DNA of 15,103 bases from Fimadaptatus sp050946055. GTDB lineage: Bacteria > Bacillota > Clostridia > Christensenellales > Aristaeellaceae. The notes beneath the pieces are model-generated. The model was not told the origin of the DNA. It saw only the letters and a program-made list of their open reading frames with translations, and ran no database searches. Below, piece after piece: positions 5,834 to 11,005 of this stretch (positions are counted from its first letter, which is position 1; each line of letters begins with the position of its first letter). The translations under genes and the position numbers were made by a program. Location: contig JBMNUB010000060.1 of assembly GCA_050946055.1 (NCBI GenBank), positions 1 to 15,103 of the forward strand, given 5' to 3'.

Positions 5834-7159
5834 TCACTTGCCATTGCTTGCATGCGCCTTTCTCCACTGTGCCAGCACCAGCAGCGCAGGGCGCAGCAGA
5901 TTGACCCACTTCATGACCCATGCGGCATTGTCAGCAGCATCATCTGCAGGCTGTGCGCACAGTTCGCTTAGCAGCGCGCGCAGCCCGTTTAGTGACACGC
6001 TGCTGCTGGGCGGGGGCGGGAACAGGCGCGCACAGAGCGCCCCGGTGTGCGCCTGTCCGCAGCCATGCGCCATTTCGTCAAGCGCGCGCATCACCATGCC
6101 GCTCTTTTCATCCATAAGGCGTGGCCAGACTTCGCTTCGGCGGAGCGCTTCGGGCGCGCATATATGCTTGTATTGCGCAAGGCATTTGCGCGCCGCGTCC
6201 GCCATATCGCTGGCCGCGCAGGGCGCTGGAGGGGAGCTGCGGCCTCCATCGCGTCCGCGCATAGCCTTGCCATAGGCCGCGCAGGCGTCGGGGTCGCTTG
6301 GCAGGCGCTGCTGTGCAGGACTATCCGCATCGCCGTCCTCGCCTCCGTCATCCAGCGGACTTTCATCGCGCGTGGGCGGCTCGGCGCGGCGGGAACGGCC
6401 CTTGCGAGTACGTGCAGTGCGGCGGGATGCCTCGGAGGATGGCGCTGCACTGCGCGCGTGCATGTCGGTTATGGCGTTCTTGGGGCGTGCCGGGCGCACG
6501 GGCGTGTCGTTCTCATCGGTGCGCGCCGCGCGCAGATTGCTGGCGGCATCATCGGGCAGCTCGTCCAGCGACGCGTCCGCGCGCTCTATGCCGGAGCGTG
6601 CGCGCACAAACCAGGCTATCTGCGGATAGTGCGGCTCTAGCCGCCCGACCAGTCCCGGATCGCTGCGCATAGCGCCCGCTTCGTCGCGCAGCAGCGCCAC
6701 TAGATCCATGTACGGCTGTGCGCTGCGCTCTATCTCGCGCAGACCGGCGGCATCGCCCGATTCGAATGCGGCCAGCGCGCTTGCGGCCAGCTCGGATGGC
6801 GCAGTCAGCTCGCAGCATGGCGGCGCACCGACCTGCCTTAGCAGCATGGCGGCGCGGCTTATGCGGGCGCATATCTCGCCGTCGATGCGCTCGGCCAGCT
6901 CGCACTCGGCGGCGCACTGCGCCAGCTCATCCTGCGGCATGGCGGCGTAATCGCGTTCCTCGCCCAAGCGCGCCGCGAGTATGCCGATAAGCTCACTGCG
7001 CGTACTATCCAGCTCATCGGCGGCGCGCTGCATGTCGCGCATAAGCTTTGCATCGGGCGCGTGGCCGCGCAGCGCCTCCTCAGCGCAGGCGCTGGCCGCT
7101 TGAGCTATGCGCTCGGACAGCCCCCGTATTTCTTCTATGTATAGTCCGGGCCGCTTCAT
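5834..7159 (-). CDS. Uncharacterised 441-residue Ala-rich helical protein with disordered middle
   Basis: I do not recognise this protein. Residues 1-200 read as amphipathic helices rich in Ala, Glu and Arg (possibly coiled-coil). Residues about 205-310 are low-complexity and probably disordered, first basic (SSEASRRTARTRKGRSRR, 241-258), then acidic (DDGGEDGDAD, 270-279). Residues about 318-441 are helical again with a PPPP run at 381-384. It has 13 cysteines, including a CC pair at 115-116. There is no signal peptide or membrane helix, so a cytoplasmic place is likely. It is a real gene: GGGAGGT lies 9 nt before the ATG and a consensus promoter (TTGTCC-17-TATAAT) lies upstream. The opposite strand also has long open frames, but without such signals. 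It is a single gene, divergent from the phospholipase-like gene. Function unknown. Confidence 0.8.
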   Translation of the reverse strand: MKRPGLYIEEIRGLSERIAQAASACAEEALRGHAPDAKLMRDMQRAADELDSTRSELIGILAARLGEERDYAAMPQDELAQCAAECELAERIDGEICARISRAAMLLRQVGAPPCCELTAPSELAASALAAFESGDAAGLREIERSAQPYMDLVALLRDEAGAMRSDPGLVGRLEPHYPQIAWFVRARSGIERADASLDELPDDAASNLRAARTDENDTPVRPARPKNAITDMHARSAAPSSEASRRTARTRKGRSRRAEPPTRDESPLDDGGEDGDADSPAQQRLPSDPDACAAYGKAMRGRDGGRSSPPAPCAASDMADAARKCLAQYKHICAPEALRRSEVWPRLMDEKSGMVMRALDEMAHGCGQAHTGALCARLFPPPPSSSVSLNGLRALLSELCAQPADDAADNAAWVMKWVNLLRPALLVLAQWRKAHASNGK

Positions 7160-7184
7160 ATGCGCAAGACCTCCCGTCGTTATC

Positions 7185-7206
7185 TCAAGCGGTGCATGCC
7201 GCTTGA
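7185..7206. promoter_or_regulatory. Perfect inverted repeat in the leader of the 441-residue gene
   Basis: TCAAGCGG (7185-7192) pairs with CCGCTTGA (7199-7206) around a 6-nt centre. It lies between the predicted transcription start (near 7215, minus) and the ribosome site (7169-7175). It could be a repressor operator or an RNA hairpin in the 5' leader. It is not followed by a T-run in the minus direction, so it is not a terminator. Confidence 0.6.
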
Positions 7207-7221
7207 ATGCTCATTTGTGAT

Positions 7222-7250
7222 ATTATAACACATGAATCGGGCGGGGACAA
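7222..7250 (-). promoter_or_regulatory. Sigma-A-type promoter of the 441-residue gene
   Basis: On the minus strand, -35 TTGTCC (7245-7250) and a perfect -10 TATAAT (7222-7227) are separated by 17 bp. Confidence 0.72.
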
Positions 7251-7513
7251 GCGAGGGAGGGGCATGTATCCACAGGCGGTGGACAGCAAAATGGCACAGC
7301 ACAGGGACATGCCTATATATTTTGCGGCATCAAAGCCTGCGGCGCATATGGACTGCGCGGGTGTTTTACAAGGCTTATATGTGAGTCTGAGCTGCGTGCG
7401 GCGCGCAATGTGTGATTTTCGCAAACCTATCACCTGCGCCATGCTTTCGGCACAGGTATGATATAGATATGTATTATATAGTTTCGGGGCGCAGCCTCGG
7501 GAAAGGAGCAAAT

Positions 7514-8386
7514 ATGCCTTCGTTTTATTTGCATGAGCGCACGGCGCTGATGGCGCTTGCCGATGTGGGTGAGCGCGCGGAGCTGGCGCTGGGCGCGTTG
7601 GGGCCGGATGTGCTGTACTTCAATATGGGCCTGCGCGCGTTGGGCAAGCGCCTGCATGGCGAGCGCACGGGCGAGTTCCTGCTGACGCTGATGCGCGAAT
7701 GCGCGTCCAGCGCGGCGGGCAGGGCGTATGCACTGGGCTTTGTGAGCCACTATGCCGCCGATGCCGTGTTTCATCCGTTTGTGTATGCGCTCAGCATGAC
7801 CGGACAGGGATACAGCGCGCTGCGCCACATGGCGGCCGAGCGCGCGTTGGATGCATGGCTCAGGAACCTTAGCCATGTGCCGCGGCTGGGCGCGCCCGAA
7901 GCGGGCGTGCTGGATGAGATAGCGGGGCTTTTGTGGCGCGCGCTGGACAGCTGGCTGCCCGGCGCGACGCAGCAGGGCGAGGTCAGGCAGGCGCTTAAGC
8001 GCTCGACCAGCGGCGCGCTGGACTTGCGCGGCATGCCCACATCCATGCGCGTGGATTGCGACGGCGGGCAACAGCAGCTCACCCCCGAGCGCATGCAGGC
8101 GTTTGCGCTGCGCGGCTGGCGCGACCTTTGGACGGGCGCGCTGAGTTGCGACGGCCCGTTTGAGCTGCTGGGCGAGGCGCTCAGGCGCACTTCGGCGCTG
8201 GCGGAGGCGACATGCGCGTTCTGGCGCGGCGAGCTGGGCCAGATGCAGCTAATGGAGCGGCTGGGCGGCAAGAGCTACCTCACCGGGCGAGACTGGCGCG
8301 ACACGCGCGCTCCCGAGCCGCATGAGCTTAAGCGGCTGCGCAGGTGGCGCAGGGCGCTGACCGGGCGCGCCAGGGCGCGCAAGTAG
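7514..8386 (+). CDS. Zinc-dependent phospholipase C family protein
   Basis: A 290-residue all-helical protein with the metal-ligand pattern of the zinc-dependent phospholipase C / S1-P1 nuclease fold. His7 is in FYLHERTAL, Asp32 in LGALGPDVLY, with His48 next. His79, Asp83 and His87 are in SHYAADAVFHPF, and His105 and Glu109 in RHMAAERALD. This order matches the H, D, H, H-xxx-D, H, H-xxx-E ligands of Bacillus cereus phospholipase C. Unlike that secreted enzyme it has no signal peptide, and so cannot use the exposed N-terminal Trp as a ligand. Activity on phospholipids is therefore unproven, and a cytoplasmic phosphohydrolase is equally possible. Start: AGGAG (7504-7508) 5 nt before ATG; the open frame extends further upstream but has no ribosome site there. 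Arg-rich C-terminus (about 272-290). Converges on rpiB. Confidence 0.82.
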   Translation: MPSFYLHERTALMALADVGERAELALGALGPDVLYFNMGLRALGKRLHGERTGEFLLTLMRECASSAAGRAYALGFVSHYAADAVFHPFVYALSMTGQGYSALRHMAAERALDAWLRNLSHVPRLGAPEAGVLDEIAGLLWRALDSWLPGATQQGEVRQALKRSTSGALDLRGMPTSMRVDCDGGQQQLTPERMQAFALRGWRDLWTGALSCDGPFELLGEALRRTSALAEATCAFWRGELGQMQLMERLGGKSYLTGRDWRDTRAPEPHELKRLRRWRRALTGRARARK

Positions 8387-8438
8387 CTTGCGCTTGCGGG
8401 CGGGCTGCATCTGCGCGCCTTGGGCCGGGCGGCATCGC

Positions 8439-8484
8439 AAAAAAAACCGCGGCACTCAGGGCGATATGCCGTGAATGCCGCGGT
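8439..8484 (-). terminator. Intrinsic terminator of rpiB
   Basis: Read on the minus strand, ACCGCGGCA (8476-8484) pairs perfectly with TGCCGCGGT (8446-8454), the stem continues inward with one mismatch, and a run of eight or more T follows. It begins 25 nt after the rpiB stop. It may also stop transcription arriving from the phospholipase-like gene, though no T-run follows in that direction. Confidence 0.9.
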
Positions 8485-8509
8485 GCTTTGCTATAAGCGC
8501 GCATATGGG

Positions 8510-8968
8510 TCAGACATGCTCCTGTATGCCGCCGGTCTGCTCTATCTCGCCTATCATGGCTACGCGCTTGTCATGGCGATGGCAATAGGTCGCGTCCAGC
8601 CACTCGTCCACCATCATCTTGGCCAGCTCGGGGCCTACCACGCGCGCACCGAAGGCCAGCATGTTGGCGTTGTTGTGCTCGCGCGCCATGCGTGCCGAAT
8701 AGGGATCGGAGCAGCAGGCGCAGCGTATGCCCTTGACCTTGTTGGCGGCCAGCGATATGCCTATGCCCGTGCCGCATATAACTATGCCCAGCTGGCAGCT
8801 GCCGTCGGCGACGGCGCGCGCCGCCTTGAGGCCATATACGGGATAATCGACAGAAGCGGTGCTGTCAGTGCCGAAATCGACCACTTCATGGCCGCGCTCA
8901 CGCAGATGCTGTGCGATGACTTCCTTGAGCGCCACGGCGGTGTGGTCATTGCCCATAGCTATGATCAT
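8510..8968 (-). CDS. rpiB: Ribose-5-phosphate isomerase B (RpiB/LacAB family)
   Basis: A 152-residue cytosolic enzyme interconverting ribose 5-phosphate and ribulose 5-phosphate in the non-oxidative pentose phosphate pathway. Diagnostic residues sit almost exactly where they do in E. coli RpiB: GNDH at 6-9, Cys65-Gly-Thr67-Gly in VICGTGIG, His98 in REHNNANML, and basic residues Arg131 and Arg135. The start is ATG 8968, 8 nt after GGGAG. The open frame reaches a TTG at 8983, but that TTG lies upstream of the ribosome site. The gene is monocistronic, with a consensus promoter and a strong terminator. Related isomerases act on galactose-6-phosphate or allose-6-phosphate. With no sugar operon around it, ribose-5-phosphate is the likelier substrate. 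Confidence 0.95.
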   Translation of the reverse strand: MIIAMGNDHTAVALKEVIAQHLRERGHEVVDFGTDSTASVDYPVYGLKAARAVADGSCQLGIVICGTGIGISLAANKVKGIRCACCSDPYSARMAREHNNANMLAFGARVVGPELAKMMVDEWLDATYCHRHDKRVAMIGEIEQTGGIQEHV

Positions 8969-8994
8969 AGTAACGTCTCCCAAAAAAATTGCGT

Positions 8995-9011
8995 CTGCGC
9001 CCCCGGCGCAG
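8995..9011 (-). promoter_or_regulatory. Hairpin at the 5' end of the rpiB transcript
   Basis: On the minus strand CTGCGCC-GGG-GGCGCAG gives a 7-bp GC-only-ends stem starting at the predicted transcription start (near 9012). Six nucleotides later comes a run of seven T, then the ribosome site. It could be a 5' stabilising hairpin or a weak attenuator. Confidence 0.5.
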
Positions 9012-9018
9012 CATATTC

Positions 9019-9047
9019 AGTATAGACCGCGCTTTCAGTACTGTCAA
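9019..9047 (-). promoter_or_regulatory. Consensus sigma-A promoter of rpiB
   Basis: On the minus strand, a perfect -35 TTGACA (9042-9047), a 17-bp spacer and a -10 TATACT (9019-9024). This is the best promoter in the window. Confidence 0.85.
9024..9037 (-). promoter_or_regulatory. cre-like site within the rpiB promoter
   Basis: The minus strand reads TGAAAGCGCGGTCT, matching 12 of 14 positions of the catabolite-response element TGWAANCGNTNWCA. It lies between -35 and -10, where binding of CcpA would block transcription. Two mismatches fall in conserved positions, so this is tentative. Confidence 0.3.
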
Positions 9048-9176
9048 CGCCGCTATTGTAAAGCGCCTAAGGGCGGCATGGCGGGGTAGATGAGAGATGT
9101 TCCGCTTGCGCGCATGGGAGCGCTTGAGAATTGTATTATATGCAATGACTGTCCGCGCAATTTGTGCGCATGATGG

Positions 9177-9280
9177 CGTTCGCGCAATCATATGTCAGGA
9201 CTGCTTGCGTAGTCTGCGCACATGGCAGCGTTCGCGCAATCATATGCCGTGAATGCCTGAGAAGTCTGCGCTCATGGCAT
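9177..9280. repeat. Imperfect 52-bp tandem repeat
   Basis: 9177-9228 and 9229-9280 agree at 43 of 52 positions, including an identical first 18 bp (CGTTCGCGCAATCATATG). A more decayed copy seems to precede them at about 9141-9176. They lie between rpiB and the ABC operon and have no visible coding potential. The word GCGCAATCAT is close to part of the 99-bp repeat at 1704, but I cannot show that the two are related. Confidence 0.75.
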
Positions 9281-9505
9281 GATTGCAATCTGGCATAGCG
9301 ACCGCCTGTGAATCAGCATCGTTACTGCCAGCAAGCACCTGCGCGGCGATTATGGCGCAAACCTACAAGCGCAATGGGCAAGAGCATACCATTCATGCGC
9401 GTGCCGCGCTATGCACATCTCCATATATCGACTGGCGCACGCGGCATCGCTGCACATTGCTTTGTGCATGTGGGGAAGCTCACGGCTGCTGAATATGACG
9501 TTTAT

Positions 9506-9533
9506 GTGACAAATGGTTCAGTCATTCTTAAAT
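9506..9533 (+). promoter_or_regulatory. Tentative promoter of the ABC transport operon
   Basis: GTGACA (9506-9511) and TTAAAT (9528-9533) with a 16-bp spacer match 5/6 and 4/6 of the sigma-A hexamers. They lie in the AT-rich part of the intergenic region, about 120 nt before the ATPase start. It is the best candidate seen but is weak. Confidence 0.3.
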
Positions 9534-9660
9534 GCGTTTTAACTTACGGTGGCAAAGGAAGGAAACCTAGTCACCGCGATGTTCGTCTATATCAATTAGA
9601 AAGCGTCGTGGCCGTGCAGGCCGCGCGCAAATTTTTGGCATTGGCAAAGAGGTATATGCT

Positions 9661-10920
9661 GTGGCAAAGAGCGAAAAGCCCCGCGTTTCGGGGCCTATAA
9701 TCCGCGTTGTGGACGTGAGCAAGACCTTCCGCGAGGGAGCGAGCCGCACTAACGCATTGCAGAACGTGTCGTTTGACATAATGCCGGGCGAGTTCTGCAC
9801 GATAATAGGCCGCTCCGGTTCGGGCAAGTCCACGCTGCTCAACATGCTGGCCGGGCTGGATCACCCCAGCCGAGGGCAGATAGTGATACTGGGGCGGCAC
9901 ATGGAGCGCATGACCGAGGATGAACTGGTAGAGTTTCGCCTTAAGCATGTGGGCTTCGTGTTCCAATCGTACAACCTGTTCCCTTCATACGATGCGCTGG
10001 AGAACGTGGCCATGCCGCTCACGTATCGCGGCGTGCCGCGCCGCGTGCGCGAAAAGCGCGCGCGCAAGATGATACAGTCGGTGGGGCTGGTGCATCGCAT
10101 GCACCACACGCCCAACAAGATGTCAGGCGGCGAGCAGCAGCGCATAGGCATAGCCCGTGCGCTGGTCAGCAATCCGCAGATCATATTCGCCGACGAGCCC
10201 ACCGGCAATCTGGACGTAAAGACCAGCGCCCGCGCGCTCAAGCTCATGACCGACTGCGTGCGCGAGCGCGGCACCACGCTCATCGTGGTCACGCATGACC
10301 CCGAGATGAGCCGCTATGCCGACCGGGTGATACGCCTGCTGGACGGCAAGGTCATGGAGAACTCAGTCAATCCCAACCCCGACCCCATACGCCCGCCCGA
10401 GGACTCCGGTCAGGATTGGGCGCAGGATTCCGCTCCCGCGCGCAAGAAGCCCGCGCCGCGCGAGCACAAGCCGCTGTTTGGCCGCCGCCGCAAGCAGGCC
10501 GCGGAAGAAGCAGCCAAGGCAGAGGTGCAGTCGGCCAATTCCGAAGCGACCGCCGATGAAGCGGCAAAGGCAGAGAGTGCCGCAGCGCAAGCAGCGCCCG
10601 AACTCCACGCCGAAACTCAAGGCACGGTAGCACCCGCGCCAGAAGCGACAGCCGAAATTCAGGACACGGCAAAGCCCGCGGCAGAAGCGACAGCCGAAAT
10701 TCAGGACACGGCAGCAAACGCGCCAGAAGCGACAGCCGAAACCCAAGGCACGGCAGTGTCTACGCCAGAGGCGGCAGCCGAAACTCAAGTCATAGCAGCA
10801 TCCGAATCGGCAAAGCCCGCTCAGGACTCTGCCAAGCCCGCTCCAGCTTCGCCTGATACCGCAGATGCCGGGGAACGGACGGGCGGCGAGGCCGCTTCGC
10901 AGGCTCCGCCGCGCACATAG
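9661..10920 (+). CDS. LolD/MacB-type ABC transporter ATPase with long repeat-bearing C-terminal tail
   Basis: A 419-residue cytoplasmic ATPase that would power the permease encoded at 13507-14913. The nucleotide-binding domain (about 13-235) is complete: Walker A GRSGSGKST at 50-58, Q-loop Gln102 in FQSYNLFP, signature SGGEQ at 155-159, Walker B IIFADEP with Asp178-Glu179, D-loop GNLD at 182-185 and switch His212. It belongs to the MacB/LolD/FtsE type. Family members normally stop near 225-260 residues. This one adds about 180: a basic patch (KKPAPREHKPLFGRRRKQ, about 261-279), an Ala/Glu stretch, then five 14-residue repeats (314-383) and a Pro/Ala/Thr end, probably disordered. Start is GTG 9661, 8 nt after AAAGAGG; the ATG at 9656 is out of frame. 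First gene of the operon. Confidence 0.93.
   Translation: MAKSEKPRVSGPIIRVVDVSKTFREGASRTNALQNVSFDIMPGEFCTIIGRSGSGKSTLLNMLAGLDHPSRGQIVILGRHMERMTEDELVEFRLKHVGFVFQSYNLFPSYDALENVAMPLTYRGVPRRVREKRARKMIQSVGLVHRMHHTPNKMSGGEQQRIGIARALVSNPQIIFADEPTGNLDVKTSARALKLMTDCVRERGTTLIVVTHDPEMSRYADRVIRLLDGKVMENSVNPNPDPIRPPEDSGQDWAQDSAPARKKPAPREHKPLFGRRRKQAAEEAAKAEVQSANSEATADEAAKAESAAAQAAPELHAETQGTVAPAPEATAEIQDTAKPAAEATAEIQDTAANAPEATAETQGTAVSTPEAAAETQVIAASESAKPAQDSAKPAPASPDTADAGERTGGEAASQAPPRT
10600..10809 (+). repeat. 42-bp coding tandem repeat in the ATPase tail
   Basis: Five in-frame units at 10600, 10642, 10684, 10726 and 10768 encode 14-residue variants of EATAEIQDTAKPAP. Units 2 and 3 are nearly identical in DNA; units 1 and 5 have diverged. 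The period keeps frame, so copy number could vary without loss of the protein. Confidence 0.9.
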
Positions 10921-10934
10921 CTGCGCGTCACAGT

Positions 10935-10958
10935 CCGCGCTATATGGGGAAAGCGCGG
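10935..10958 (+). other. Hairpin in the gap between ATPase and surface-protein genes
   Basis: CCGCGCT (10935-10941) pairs with AGCGCGG (10952-10958), 14 nt after the ATPase stop, with no T-run behind it. It may be an mRNA processing or 3'-end stabilising hairpin, or a weak pause, in the 85-nt gap. It does not look like a full terminator. Confidence 0.45.
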
Positions 10959-11005
10959 CATTTACCACAAGATCACATGCGCGCTCAGTGCGCGAGGAGG
11001 ATATT

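Larger units (their letters stand above)
7160..7513. other. Divergent intergenic region
   Basis: It contains the minus-strand promoter and inverted repeat of the 441-residue gene (7185-7250). To the right are AT-rich stretches (7456-7480, with TATGAT and TATTAT) that could serve as a -10 for the phospholipase-like gene, without a convincing -35. A short frame from ATG 7264 to 7461 has its GGAGG only 3 nt away and no recognisable protein, so I do not call it. Confidence 0.55.
8969..9660. other. Gene-free stretch between rpiB and the ABC operon
   Basis: About 690 bp. The left end holds the rpiB leader and promoter. 9141-9280 holds decayed 52-bp repeats. 9490-9600 is AT-richer and should contain the promoter of the downstream operon. 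The frame 9308-9700 (plus) overlaps the ATPase start, has no ribosome site and resembles nothing. No tRNA or structured RNA was recognised. Confidence 0.6.

Noticed and set aside
7264..7461. 65-codon plus-strand frame after a GGAGG
   Set aside because: The spacing of 3 nt is too short, there is no recognisable protein, and it lies in a divergent promoter region.
9308..9700. 130-codon plus-strand frame before the ABC ATPase
   Set aside because: Overlaps the ATPase start by 40 bp, has no ribosome site and resembles no family.
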